Shown piece after piece: positions 12,391-24,394 of a DNA stretch of 64,000 nt; position 1 is the first letter of the stretch, and the number at the start of each line of letters is the position of its first letter. This DNA is from Saccopteryx bilineata. Taxonomy: Eukaryota > Chordata > Mammalia > Chiroptera > Emballonuridae. The stretch covers positions 105,979,767 to 106,043,766 of the forward strand of contig NC_089496.1 of NCBI RefSeq assembly GCF_036850765.1. The letters are read 5' to 3'. The translations under genes were made by a program, and so were the position numbers. Below the pieces are notes generated by a model, which saw only the letters and a list, made by a program, of their open reading frames with translations, was not told the DNA's origin and did not search any database.

Positions 12391-14854
12391 TAAAAAATAA
12401 AAATAACAAACATTTCCCAAAATTTTAAAAAGTTTAAATCCTCGGATTCTGAGAAAGTCATTCCATACCCACTGATCCAAATGAAAAGTCCCCTTCTCTG
12501 AAGGAAGTATTTCAGCTCCCCTGAAATACAGGTTAGCCAACACAACTGACGCTAGGACCCTTTAAAGCTCCGGAAGCTTCCCATTCAAAGACAAGATGAG
12601 AACAGGAGAGAGAGAAGGAAGAATGAGGGAATGACTCAAAATAATTAATTTTACTTTTTTAATTTGGTCTGAGGACTTATTGAAGGGCATTTTCTCCTCT
12701 TCCGTGTTCTTCAGGATGATTTATGCCTCCCAGGAAAATGTGACTGCATCCTCCGCATCCGATACTGAAAAAGGGTTGACTGTAAAAGAGCATTTCAGGC
12801 CCATGAAAGTTATGGCTTCCCTGCTTCTGCAGTGAAAGAGGCAACCCGCTATTTCTGCAAAAGAATGGCAGCAAGAATGTTCGGTGCAGGCCCAACATTT
12901 GGTTCTTGCAGAGGGAGTTGCAGGTTAGAGAGGAAATGCAACGTCGGTCCCCGTTGATCCTACAGCTGTGAGTCTGTCTGATCACAGTGGACGACGCTGT
13001 GGCCAAAGGCGTCCATCCACCGCTAGTAGAAAATGAGCAAGCCAACTAAGCATCGCTCTCGGCAGGCAAGGGAACCAGCGTGGCTCTCCCGAAAACCTGG
13101 GAAACAGCTAAGACTCAAAGCAGGATGTGCCTAAGCAGCGAGAATGGGGGCAGCCTGAAATAAACTTCAGGCTTTGTCAGAAATGCTTTTCGTCCTCTTT
13201 TAATAGTTAACCTGACCCCAGCTCAAGAACCCAAGATACTGAGCAGTCCATTGTGCACCTGGAGAAAACCTTCAAAACCTTAATTACTTATAATCTCCCT
13301 TTCAGCAATAATCTCGGTAACGCTGGTAGCACCCTCCCCTTTTTACGGCTCCCAGATGCTCCAAACCAACTTATGTATCTTATCTTCGGCAGGAGAGTCT
13401 GTGGGGTTTGTTTTGTTTTGTTTTTGTTTTTTTATGATATTAAAACATAGCTTGAAAAAATCTCCATGTTTTCTCGGAGCAGAAGTGGTGTCACTTGCCA
13501 GCCCAAATATTCTGGTAAGAGTTCCCTGTCTCTCAGCTGCCACAGCTGTTTCTCAGGCCGGCCAGACTCCTGCCGAGATAAAAATACAACTCATTTAGGT
13601 CAATGATTAAATTGAAAGTTATAATATTACCAATTAAGTTTGAGCAAAGAGAGGACAAAAATACACACGCGCGCACACACGCACACACACACACCACAAA
13701 TAAATTCTTTGAGAGGGTCACCACAGTCCCTGTCCTCACACACAGCACGCCACCACCCACCCACCCAAAAGCCAGAAGTCTCACGAAAGCACTCAAGAAA
13801 GCCTCTGCAGGCCTTGTCACTAGGGTCTCCGCTTTCAGCCTCAGAACAACTACTTATTGTCTCCTAAGCACGGGTTTATCTGAGAGTCTGTGTGCTCACT
13901 GGGCTGTGCAAGGGCCCTTCCAGAGACAAGCGCCTGTCGGGAGACCGCCGGCCCCGAACGAGGTGGAAAAGTCGTGGAGACCCCGCGGAGAATGATTTCT
14001 AGTGTGTGTCACTCAGGGGTGGGGAAGATGGGTCACACCTCTGAAGAGGAAAACAGCTGTGGGGTAAGGCCTCGTGTGCAACAAGGTCAGGACGAGGCTG
14101 CAGTAAGCACACACCCGGGGTGCAAGGGGCCCTCTCTCTCATGGGCCGAGCCTGCCCTTACTGTGCCTCCTTAAAACTGGCACCCTCGGCGTCTCTCTTG
14201 CCTCACCTTAGTCCCAGCCCTGGGGTCCCAGATCCCCAAGAGCCAAGAATGCCAATAATAGGTTCCATGCTCCCAGCCTGGCTTGTTTGAAAGGAGATTG
14301 GGGGTGTGCAGTCATAGCAAGCCAAAGCTTGTCTGCCTCAGTTGGTTGGTGATCGACTCACAGCTCACATCTCTCGGGGTCTTCTGACCCATCCCACAAT
14401 CACCACGCCTTCCTGTTGGATTCCCAGCCCTAGGAAGTCCCAGGCAGCCTGGACAGAGAGACGGGATCCCACCCAGATCTGACTGCGGGAGACTCCTCAG
14501 CCATAGACGCTCAGAATTCCTGCCTCATTGTGCTTTAGAGGGCCTATTATCCCCGTGATGATGGGCTGATAGTTCTCAAGTAATTAAACAACGCCAGAAG
14601 TCTTTTCAACAATCCTCTAATTACTAGTCTCACCGCCAGAATTACACACTCCAAATCCTCACTGATGCTACTGTAGACTTTTGGGAGCTATAGACCATGG
14701 GAGAAAGATCCCAGAACGTCTCAGGTGGGTGAGCGAGTGGGTTCGGTTTCCCAGCATCGTGGCACAGTGGGGACAGCAGTTCAGGGGTTTCTGTTGGACC
14801 AGCCCAGCCCCAGACCACAAAGAGCCCTGGTTAAGGCCCAGACTGGCAGAGAGT
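12391..14854. other. Intergenic, mostly unique
   Basis: A CA/CG-rich run lies at about 13,660-13,696. A 122-codon ORF on the minus strand at 12,677-13,045 has no recognisable domain or splice context, so I do not call it. No other feature is seen. Confidence 0.4.
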
Positions 14855-15270
14855 TGGTTGTCTTTTTTTAAGAGCAGGTTTAGGTTTAAAAGAAAAATAA
14901 GGGGAAAGTACAGATAGTTCCACATAACCTCTCTCCCTTCCCTCTGTCATTTCCCTCTGTTTTCAACATCATCCATCAGGGTGGTTCATTGTGACCACTG
15001 ATGCGCTGATATTGACACGGTATTATTAACGAAAGTCACTGCTCACATAACTCACTCTTGGAGATGTACATGCTATGGGTGTGGGCAAATGTATAAAGAC
15101 ATGATTCCACCCTTACAGAATCATATAAAATAGTTTTACTGCCCTAAAAATCCCCCGTGATCCACTTATTCCTCCCTATCTTCCCCCAACCATAGGGATG
15201 TGTTTTGACTCCCAAGTCATTAGAGAAATATGTTTACTTTTCTTTTTTTTCCCCTTGAAAATAAATGGCG
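14855..15270 (-). mobile_element. L1 fragment (complement)
   Basis: Reverse-complement L1M-like sequence: AAAAATAAGGGGAAAGTACA, AGATAGTTCCACATAACCTC, GTGACCACTGATGCGCTGAT and ACAGAATCATATAAAATAG. Decayed. Confidence 0.55.
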
Positions 15271-15587
15271 GTCATTCATTTGTTCTGGTCATAGGATCAC
15301 CAGAAAGCTGACCTCGCAAATTCTCGTGAAGCAGGGTCAAGAGCACGTGGCCCCTCCCGTGTCCCCTGCACAGGGCGGACGCCGGGGACACTCGCTGGAC
15401 CATACATAGCAGCCTCTCGCCGGAGCCCGAGGGCTGAGCCACACTCAGTGGCTGCCCATGTTCTAACCCTCACGGTACCCAACAGCAGATGGACGTGCGT
15501 GCAGTCCAGACTGTGGTGAAGCAGGCAGACAAGAAGTACCCAGAAACTTCGAAAACACGAAGAAAAACAGAGCTTAGCAACTCACAG

Positions 15588-16123
15588 CAGTGGTGCTCAA
15601 AGTATCGCCAGGCACCCCTGGGGGGTCCCCGAAACCCTCGCAGGGTCTCCTGGGTTCAAAATGATACCTGTACCAATAATAACATGTTATCTGCCCTTTT
15701 CACTCTTATTATTTGAAAAGGACACAGGGGAGTTTTCCAAAGCCTGAGTGATTTGTGCTATCACAGCAGATTGAACACACAAGCCGATAGAAGAGTCCAG
15801 CTGTCTCCTATTAAGGCAAACAATAGCGAGTTTTGCAAAATGTAAAATAATGCCACTTTCTTCAATTTTTTTGTTATGTTTTGTTTTGGAAATATATAGT
15901 TAATTTTCATTGAAAAACTTATATGTTTTATATGTGATGGGTTTATTATTTTCTGTGAAATGAATACTTTGATGTTTTTCCCAGTTTTAATTTCTAATAG
16001 GATACATACTGATAGATATAACCCCCATTAACAAAAGCTTTTTGGAAGCCTCAATCCTGTTTTACAATGTAATGAAAAAGAAAATGGCTAGGGGGCCTGA
16101 GACCAAAGAGTTTGAGAATCGTT
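15588..16123. mobile_element. Old hAT-type element (536 bp)
   Basis: The ends CAGTGGTGCTCAAAG and GTTTGAGAATCGTTG form imperfect inverted repeats of the hAT (Charlie/Tip100) kind. The interior is AT-rich with no transposase frame. No clear target duplication is visible, which suits an ancient copy. Confidence 0.5.
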
Positions 16124-16134
16124 GATTTAGAGTA

Positions 16135-16300
16135 AAGGATTTGGAGTCAAGACAGACCCGTGTTGAAAACCCCACTCTTCTATTTGGACGAGTTATTTAT
16201 CCCCTACCCACCCAGAACCGTGGCTTCTTTATCTGTGAAATGGTGACGATGTTTACTTCATGAGGTGGTTGCAAAGCTCAGTGACCTGACGTATGAAAAA
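16135..16300 (+). mobile_element. MIR SINE
   Basis: Matches the MIR consensus in order: TTGGAGTCAAGACAGACCCG, TTCTTTATCTGTGAAATGG, TGAGGTGGTTGCAAAGCTCA. Old mammalian SINE. Confidence 0.7.
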
Positions 16301-18300
16301 GCAGCCCTCATGGTCCTCAGCGTAGAGGCGCCAGTCAATAAACAGCCAAGAGGAGGAGGAAGAGGAAGAAAAATTTAGAATTTAGTTCCCATTCTTGCAT
16401 ACAGCGGGGTTGTTCTGTTATGCTTGAAACAACAGTAAACAACCAACGGCCCTTCTCTCCCTCTATGAGCTGCGTACACGCATGGCAGGCTGAGGCTGGT
16501 GGGCCCCGAAAGACGGGGGATCTTACATGAGCAGAAGGGAAGGGAATCTCTCTCCTGTTCTCGCAGGACAGCATGAATGAAGGCTCAGAAGGAGCAGTGA
16601 GCGAGGCTCTCCCCAGGACATTGAGCAGACAACCCCGCCTGCTCACACACACACTCATGCACACTCCTGTGCACACACATCCACACTGAATGAGCAAGAG
16701 ATTCGTGAACGTGACTGCAATCCTTATATCATGACCAGGACCTCAGCATGTCAGACCTCACACACACACAGATACCAACCATCTTCTCTGTTGCTTGTCA
16801 ACCCTTGTCTGCTCATCCGAACCCCAGGCCCCGCCTGGAGATCGGGATACACTAGGTCTGGGCAGAACCCCAACGTCTGGATTTTTATACAAACTCCAAA
16901 CAAACAGCCAGAGGAGAGCTGTCTGGGCCACTCTGGGCAAGCAGGGCCAGAGTGTCTGCCTTTAGGGGCACTCGGTAACCTAACCGGACAGACGGGGCAC
17001 AGAGGCGACCAAATCACTCTGCTATGGGCAGAGAAGGCTGTGACCAAGAGAAGCAGAACCGGGAAGAGAAATCAGAGGAGGTGAGACGGGGGAGGAGAGA
17101 GAGCTGTCACCTGAGACATCGCTGAGATCTCAGCGGGGACTGGAAGGCAGACTCAAGGTTGGATAATTCCGGAACGGCTGTGGGCAGGGCAAGGGGAACC
17201 CAAGGGGCAGTGTGGAGACATGGTAACAGCATAGTCCTTACCACCCTCGGGGAACAGTGTCTGCACCCCAGAGGAGCCGGGACCTGGGGTCAGGTGGCAA
17301 TGCCAGCCTGTGGTGACCTCCCAGGGAGGTAGCTGGGGATGGATGTAGAAGGAATAAGTGTCCCAAACTTTCTCTTCCCATCCTGTGGTTCTGAGCCCGG
17401 TGGAAGCCAATGGGCTGCTTGTGTGTCCATAGGTGTCCGTCTCGGGGACAGAGAGGGTAGGGAGGGTGGGGAGTAGTCCCAGAGGGGCCAATGGAAGATA
17501 TCAGCCCAGCTCAGATGGGCAGAGAAAGATTCTGAGCAACTATTATGCATCTGGACTCTGATCGTTTCCTGATCATTCAACTAATAATTATTTGAGCAGA
17601 GCTCCTATGGGAGAAACTGGGGACAGTGGAGATCAGAGAACCAAGGTCCCAGTGCTGGTGGTTCTACTGGGCACAGGAGCATGGGTTCTGGTGTATTTCA
17701 TCTTCAAGGCACCATTAGGATCTTAACCCCAAATCTCAAAGCTGGAAAGAGCCAAACCACCCAAGTCCAAATGCCCCTCAGTCCCACCTTCTTCCCGTGT
17801 GATGGGGGGATTCTCCCTGCCACACCCCTCCTGTGTGTCAACACTTCCATTCTCCCTGGGGACAGCTCAGAGGACCTCACCTTCTTCATAGTACCAAGCT
17901 CTTGGTCTTGCCAGCCTCAGACCGGGGGGCGGGGGACTGGCGTGAACCCCTCCCTCATGGCCTTCATCTTTCACATACTGGGAAGGGTTACTACGTTCTC
18001 TGGATGAGAGTCAGGTTAGGGGACAATTTTTTAAGTGTCCACCCTGCTCCTGGAATGCAGGGGAGTCCTCAAAGAAAGGCAAAGTGCCTGCTGTTTCTAC
18101 GCCCGGTTGCCACCTGGCTGCCTTCACACAGTTTCTGCTTCTACTGTCTGGATGGGTGGGTCCCTACCTCTGATCCGCAGCAGGCACACCCTGCAGATAA
18201 CATCAGCCGGCAAGCCCTCCAGCCCAGGTCTTTCTGTGGGTGGGGGAATACTCCCCTAGAAAGGTCAACACCTGCTTTGTTTGAGCCCTGAGATAACACG
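16301..18300. other. Intergenic, nothing recognised
   Basis: GC-richer, with short CA runs near 16,640-16,680 and 16,758-16,770. ORFs of about 100-150 codons overlap on both strands and have no recognisable domain. Confidence 0.4.
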
Positions 18301-18365
18301 CCCACCCTCCTGGAGAAGGGGGGTGGGCCTCCCCAGGAGGGTGGGGGCCCCACCCCCCACCCCCC
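18301..18365. other. G/C-rich hairpin and G-run cluster
   Basis: CCCACCCTCCTGG at 18,301-18,313 and its exact reverse complement at 18,333-18,345 form a 13-bp perfect inverted repeat around a 19-nt loop that contains a G6 run. It is followed by C-runs to 18,368. It could form a hairpin, or a G-quadruplex/i-motif; no function is known. Confidence 0.6.
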
Positions 18366-18514
18366 ACCGGGAAACTCTCTGATCAGATCAGGCTGCCAAG
18401 GCCTTTCTTATTGGAGTCTAACTTCATTTCCAGAGAAAACAGCCGAGGATCACGGGTTACTAAATCTCTCCTTTTCTTCCCCCAAACCCCCTTTTAGCTA
18501 GTATTTGCCTAGTT

Positions 18515-18690
18515 AGTACTTTGAGGCTTACTTAGTACTTTTATATATATATACTCTCTTAATTGATTCTCAGATTCTTCTAGGGGGAGAGGCATCAGAA
18601 TTCTACCCGTTTTACAGATCAGTAAATTAAGGTTTGGGGAAAGTTCAGCAGCTGGACCAGTGAGAGATCTGGGCTTGAACTTCAAGTTCA
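18515..18690 (-). mobile_element. MIR SINE (complement)
   Basis: Reverse-complement MIR features: TACCCGTTTTACAGATCAGT, AAATTAAGGTTTGGGGAAAG, and GAGATCTGGGCTTGAACTT. It is decayed. Confidence 0.65.
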
Positions 18691-19050
18691 AACCTACCTG
18701 ATCAATTGTCCCCTAACCTGACTCTCATCCCGAGAATGTAGTAACCTACCGCACCGTCCCTGCCATCGTGTACTTGCCAAATTCTACCTCATTTCCACTT
18801 CTGATGATCCTGTGACCCCAGAATGAAACTGAGACATGTGCCCAGCAGACACACAAAGCATGTCAGGTGCAGTCTGATCGTTAGCCTGGGAGAGGGCAGT
18901 GGGTCCACTGGAGAGAAAACACACTTCATCCTTTAGTCTTCTGGGTAGACGGTGTCCGTGCTGAGCCAAAGTCTCAAGTCGGCCCTGGGCACTTCACTCT
19001 GGATCAGCAGAGAGAAGGCTCCTGGGACAGGCCTGTGAGCCGGAACCCAG

Positions 19051-19635
19051 AGGATGAGGATGAGGATGAGGATGAGGATGAGGATGTGGATGTGGATGAG
19101 GATGAGGATGTGGATGAGGATGAGGATGAGGATGTGGATGAGGATGAGGATGAGGATGAGGATGTGGATGAGGATGTGGATGAGGATGAGGATGAGGATG
19201 AGGATGAGGATGTGGATGAGGATGAGGATGAGGATGAGGATGAGGATGAGGATGTGGATGAGGATGAGGATGAGGATGTGGATGAGGATGAGGATGAGGA
19301 TGAGGATGTGGATGAGGATGAGGATGAGGATGTGGATGAGGATGTGGATGAGGATGAGGATGAGGATGAGGATGAGGATGTGGATGAGGATGAGGATGAG
19401 GATGTGGATGAGGATGAGGATGAGGATGAGGATGTGGATGAGGATGAGGATGAGGATGAGGATGTGGATGAAGATGAGGATGTGGATGAGGATGAGGATG
19501 TGGATGAGGATGAGGATGAGGATGTAGATGAGGATGAGGATGAGGATGAGGATGAGGATGTGGATGTGGATGAGGATGAGGATGAGGATGTGGATGAGGA
19601 TGAGGATGAGGATGTGGATGAGGATGAGGATGAGG
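19051..19635. repeat. GATGAG/GATGTG hexanucleotide array (585 bp)
   Basis: About 97 hexamers, mostly GATGAG with interspersed GATGTG. Because the period is a multiple of three, several frames are open: on the plus strand one reads Asp-Glu with Asp-Val variants, and on the minus strand His-Pro, Ser/Thr-Ser and Ile/Leu. These are artefacts of the repeat. Two single-base variants (a GAAGAT and a GTAGAT) mark positions near 19,468 and 19,523. Confidence 0.97.
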
Positions 19636-20338
19636 ACAGGCGTAGACAAAGGCAACGGAGCCAGTGGGCACAGAGCAGCCAAGGTCCAGGTTGGAACGCC
19701 ATCGCCAGGGAATTTTAAATTCTTCCCTCTTAAAAACATTGGCCAACCCAAGAACACAGGAGCACACTTGACCCCAGAAAGCACTGTCAACATCCGCCTC
19801 CCACACGCAGGTGCTCCGCTGAGACCAGCGCCCAGCAGCCCCCGCCGCGGAGGAAGAGAAAGGTCTCACCAAGACCTCAGCCGTCCGCGTACACAGCAAC
19901 CTCCCCCAACTCCCTCTGCAGCTTCGGACCTTTTCAAATATTCTCGCTTGACCATTTTTCTCAGAAGAAAGATGCCACCAGCCTTTGGGTCCGTCAGAGG
20001 CTAGAGAGGTGCCCACTCGAGTCCCCTGCGGTTAAACCCTGTCATTGGCAACCTTTCAGTATTTTTTGTTTCCTTGTTGCTTCCTCTTAGGGCCGATCTC
20101 TAAGTCCCGGTGTGGCCACAGAGCTGTGCACACAGGCGGAGCTTGGTCAGTGGCGGCTGGTAGCTGGACAGAGGCTGGCTGGGAGGAGACCCTGAGTCAG
20201 CTGATGGTACCACCTGGGCCACTGTCTTTTGCTCCTGGGCTTGGTGTCCCTCTCTAAAGTAGAGAGGTTGACTTGGGATGTCTTTGAGGCCAGCTCGGCT
20301 CTGACCCCGAGACCTCGCAGGTCCGCGTCCTCGCTCTC
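19636..20338. other. Intergenic, nothing recognised
   Basis: GC-rich flank of the array; open frames entering from the repeat end in ordinary sequence. No gene is supported. Confidence 0.4.
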
Positions 20339-20452
20339 GCCCCCAGGAGGGGCCCTGGCAGGCTGAGGCGAGCTGTCGCCCCCAGGAGGGGCCTGGCAGG
20401 CTGAGGCGAGCGGTCGCCCCCAGGAGGGGCCTGGCAGGCTGAGGCGAGCGGT
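20339..20452. repeat. 38-39-bp minisatellite, three copies
   Basis: Three tandem units starting at 20,339, 20,378 and 20,415, each CGCCCCCAGGAGGGG followed by CCTGGCAGGCTGAGGCGAG. The first has one extra C. Units are nearly identical, so the expansion is recent. Confidence 0.93.
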
Positions 20453-22439
20453 TTTGTTCAGCCCCCACTCACTGTCTGCTGGCCCTTCACGCCCCAGAAC
20501 GTCAGCGCGTGGAGACCTTGCCGCGGGTTCTCCTAGACGATGTGAATGACGCCTCTCCACAGCCCACAGACCCCGCAGGCTGCCTCCCGTGGGGGGTGCT
20601 CTGAAGGAGGGGCCCGGGAGGCTGTCGTTCTCAGCGTTGTCACCACACTAGCCCCTCTCTCCCAGAGCCACCTTTCAGGATGACCGGTCAGCCCAGCACA
20701 GCCTGGTGTCTTCAGGTCTACCAAGCTTGGAAATGCAACGGGGCCTCACAATGTTAGTGAGAGGAGGAAAAAGACACCCCCACAGCCAGAGGGCCGAAGC
20801 TTTCCGGCGTCCCCACCAGCAGCCCGTGGTGTGTGTGTCCTTGGCTTTTCTGGCACCCAATCCAACGCCACTCTCCGCCCTTCCTTTCACCAACAGCTCC
20901 CTGATATCCATTGATATCAGGCAAACTTGGATGCGGTCTAATGAGACCGACATGCAAGATGCCCTGTGCTCCTCAAGCCCAGAGAGGGGCACCTGAGCCC
21001 AGCGGAGCCCACAGCACAGGCTCTCCCTGGAATCCGAATCGTGAGCAGAGACCATGAAGCAGGCAACGGCCAGTCCCTTGTCCCAGTGGCAACACAGGGA
21101 CAGCCCGTCCACCCCATCGGCTTCTCCCAGGTGACGCCAAGCAGCCCGGGCTCCCGTCCTCTCGCCCTAACAGTTCCACTGTCTCTCCGATTCTGCGCCT
21201 CTTGTTCGGTTTCCTATCCTGATGCCCACATCCAGGAAGCTCCATCCGACTCATGCTCCACATCCCAGGGCGAAGGGGTAGAGACCACACACCTCAAGGC
21301 AGGACCCCTGCCTCTGCCCAGAACCGGGCTCTCCGGCGTGGCAAAGCCATGGGTGAGACCGCAGCTCCGGTCCCCACGCTACCTGTCAGCTGTGTGACCT
21401 CAGGCTTGGGACCTGACTCCTCATCCCTAAAACGGGAGAGTCTGTCTACCTGGCGGGGTCGGGGAACGGGTCGTTAGAACGGGTCATTAAAACGCACAGA
21501 GAGCGCCTAGCACGGGTGCTGGGGACCTGCAGGACGCTGGGGAGGGTCGGTGGCTGTTTCTGTTGTCGTTCTGATGAGAAACTCCGCTTGCCTCCCGTAG
21601 ATCTGTTAACCCAGGATGAACTGGAGAGACAAATCAGCCTCTTTCCGATTCACAGGCACTGAAACCACCACGTTTTCGGCTGCACGAAACATTAAGTCGC
21701 CAAGAAAAGCCTTCCTGAGCCCCGTTTTGAGAAAGGGCTTCTTTTTTTCTCACTTGAAACAAGGAGCCGCTTGCCAAACTGAAATAGCACATAAACCTTA
21801 GAACCCACAGATTTGAGTGAAATCTAATCTTAGCCAAAACTGGCAGGAGTGAGGAGGTGGGGGTAGGAGGGAGGATGAGTCAGAGATTCCACCCTTCAGA
21901 GGGGGCAGCCTAATATGGCATTGGGAGCCACAAGAGACGACTTAGGTATGCCTGGACTTTCAGACTGGAGCCACGACTCTGGCCAGGAACCAGTCCCCCC
22001 CACCACCACCTACCCTCACACATACACAGCGCAGAGCTTTGGGGTGGCCAGCCAACACGGGGAGCCCAGATCAACTTGGAAGCAGTCAGCCAAGAGACCA
22101 ATAACTTGACCCCAGACATGATGGCAACCTCCATTCTCCCAGCTTGCCCAGCGTCTTGGGCCAAGGTGGACCTGCCTTTATGGGCAGAACATGGTCCTCG
22201 CCGATCCTAAGGTCTCCTAGGTGCTGCTGACGTTGAGTCTATGACATGGCACGGAGACCTGTGAGTACCAGGGACGACACCCCACACGACCACAGAGTGC
22301 ATGAAATTCACTTCCATACCTGGTGAGAAGGACCAGGTCTGGGAGGACCTTCAAAAGGTGAGAAGCAATTTCTGTTGCTGGAAGAGTTTTACAAATCAAT
22401 GGAAACACAAAGATGCCACCTTAAATGGTGTGGGTGGGC
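20453..22439. other. Intergenic, mostly unique, with a MIR
   Basis: GC-rich in its first kilobase. A MIR-like segment lies at about 21,375-21,530 (CAGCTGTGTGACCTCAGGCT, then CACAGAGAGCGCCTAGCACG). No coding potential is supported. Confidence 0.4.
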
Positions 22440-22500
22440 GTTCTGACTCCTGACTAGCTGTGTGGCTTTGGGCAAGTCACCTTGCTTCTTTGTGCCTGTG
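22440..22500 (+). mobile_element. MIR fragment
   Basis: CTAGCTGTGTGGCTTTGGGC followed by AAGTCACCTTGC matches the MIR core. Short. Confidence 0.6.
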
Positions 22501-22596
22501 TTTTTGGGGTTTTTTTTTTTTTTAGTTGGTTGGTTGGCTAGTTGGTTGGTTTTGGTTTTTAAAATCATCTGCAAATTGAATGAAATAGAGAAGAGA

Positions 22597-22735
22597 TCCT
22601 TAAACTGGAGTTTTCATCAGAATGACTTGGAGGGCTTGTTTCCAGGGCTCTGGCTCAGAGGGTCTGACTGAATAGGTCTGGCTGGGGTAGGACCTGAGAA
22701 TTTGCATTTCTGACAAGCACCCAGGGTGGCAGGAT
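22597..22735 (+). mobile_element. MER5A-like hAT-Charlie element
   Basis: Good match to MER5A: TCATCAGAATGACTTGGAGG, GGCTTGTTTCCAGGGCTCTG, CTGAATAGGTCTGGCTGGGG, GAGAATTTGCATTTCTGACA. Old non-autonomous DNA transposon. Confidence 0.75.
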
Positions 22736-23444
22736 TCCTCCAGTATACTCAGGGAAAAGACAATCTCATTGTCCTGATTCCCAGTCAAAGTCCTCTGATT
22801 GGACAGACTGTGCTCTCTCATCCACTCCTGACCAATGACTGTTACTGAGGGAGCCAGAAGGTGTTTGTAGCCCCGCCTCGGGGTCCATGCTTGGGGCTAG
22901 GTGGTGAGTCCGGTTTCCCAGGTCCACAAAGATCATGAAAACCAAACGTGGAGACCATTGGAAGGGGTCAGGGAGGGAATTATGCTGGAAGGACAAGCAA
23001 CAAATGCCTGTCATGGTGACCACCGGCACTGGAGCCCAGGTGAGGCCCCCTGCTCATCTCTGTTCTAATACACCTGGCTAGTTCCCTCCCCCCTCATGTA
23101 AGGGGCCACGTTCACCTGACCAAGGCTCCTGCAGCCAGGTGAATAACTAGGAAGAACCTTAGTTCAGGTCCCCACACCCAGGGAAGACCGACTGTACTTC
23201 CACATTCCAGACAGACGAATCCCGTCCAGGTCCTTCTGGGAAGGAAGTAATTACCGTGGTTCTGCTGACCGGTGTTCTTGGGGAAACTTCAGCTGCAGAA
23301 CAATCACGCTGGGTCACTCGTGGACAAAAGCTCAGAAGAACATCGTTCACACTTGGGTTTGCAACTGGCACAAAGCCAACTCTGACCTCAGAGAGACTCC
23401 CAAATAATGAGGGTGGTGATGAAGGGGCCTTTGTTTCTGAAGTT

Positions 23445-23840
23445 GTTTTTTTGTTTGTTTGTTTGTTTTTGTTTTTGTATTTTTCTGAAGCTGGAAACGG
23501 GGAGGCAGTCAGACAGACTCCTGCATGCACCCGACCGGGATCCACCCGGCATGCCCACCAGGGGGTGATGCTCTGCCCATCTGGGGCGCTGCTCTGTTGC
23601 ATCCAGAGCCATTCTAGCACCTGAGGCAGAGGCCACAGAGCCATCCTCAGCGCCTGGGCCAACTTTGCTCCAATGGAGCCTTGGCTGCGGGAGGGAGGGA
23701 AGAGAGAGACAGGGAGGAAAGAGAGGGGGAGGGGTGGAGAAGCAGATGGGCGCTTCTCCTGTGTGCCCTGGCCGGGAATCAAACCCGGAACTCCTGCACA
23801 CCAGGCTGACACTTTACCACTGAGCCAACCGGCCAGGGCC
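23445..23840 (-). mobile_element. Rhin-1-type SINE (complement)
   Basis: About 396 bp, tRNA-like head at the right (B box reads GGGAATCAAACCCG on the plus strand) and poly-T at the left. It is flanked by a 13-bp target duplication (23,432-23,444 and 23,841-23,853, one mismatch). It carries a CTCF-like core with one CpG-decay change at 23,555-23,567. The open frames across it are shadows of the SINE. Confidence 0.88.
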
Positions 23841-24184
23841 TGTTCCTGAAGTTTACATCCCCCACAAAGTGTTTGCTTAGATCAGGACTTCAGGTTTTAG
23901 ATGACTTGTTCCCAAAAGCAAGCCAGCCATTTGTCAACCTAGCCACCAAGCCGCCTGTGGTTCCCCCAGGACTAGTTGCCAAGGAGGCAAAGAGCACAGT
24001 GATTAAATCTAGAGCCCACAGACTTCAAAGAGATGAAAATCTTAGGGCCAGGAATGGATCCTGGATTTGAGTCGCTGCTAGAACCTCTACCTCAAATCTA
24101 TTCAGAGGTTGATCAAGGCAGTTGACTTGGGACCCATTTAATGGAAAACTGAACAATGATAGGATTCAGCCAGAGGACAGGCTC

Positions 24185-24390
24185 TGTACTCATGAGGGCA
24201 GCTTGAATTCAGTGCAGGCTGTGTGACCTTAGGTAACTCACATAACTTCGCTGAGCCTCATTCTTCTCATCAGCAAATGCATTGCTAAGAGTGTTTATAC
24301 CTGAAAGGTGTTTAGGAAAATTAAAATGTATAAAGCACTTGAAATGGTACCTGGTGAATCCAAGCATTTTATAAACATTAGCAATGATTA
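24185..24390 (+). mobile_element. MIR SINE
   Basis: Long match to MIR: AGGCTGTGTGACCTTAGGTA, CTCACATAACTTCGCTGAGC, CTCATTCTTCTCATCAGCAA, then GTATAAAGCACTTGAAATGG. One of the better preserved MIRs here. Confidence 0.75.
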
Positions 24391-24394
24391 GTTA

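Noticed and set aside
16335..18291. Overlapping ORFs of 100-150 codons as possible small genes
   Set aside because: They occur on both strands at the density expected by chance in GC-richer DNA and show no domain or splice signal.
18933..20016. Long ORFs with Asp-Glu, His-Pro or Ser/Thr repeats
   Set aside because: They are produced by the GATGAG hexamer array in several frames at once and end in unrelated sequence.
23159..23812. 217-codon ORF on the minus strand and similar ones at 32,979-33,500 and 41,990-42,439
   Set aside because: They run across Rhin-type SINE copies; the shared peptide pieces come from the repeat, not from a gene.
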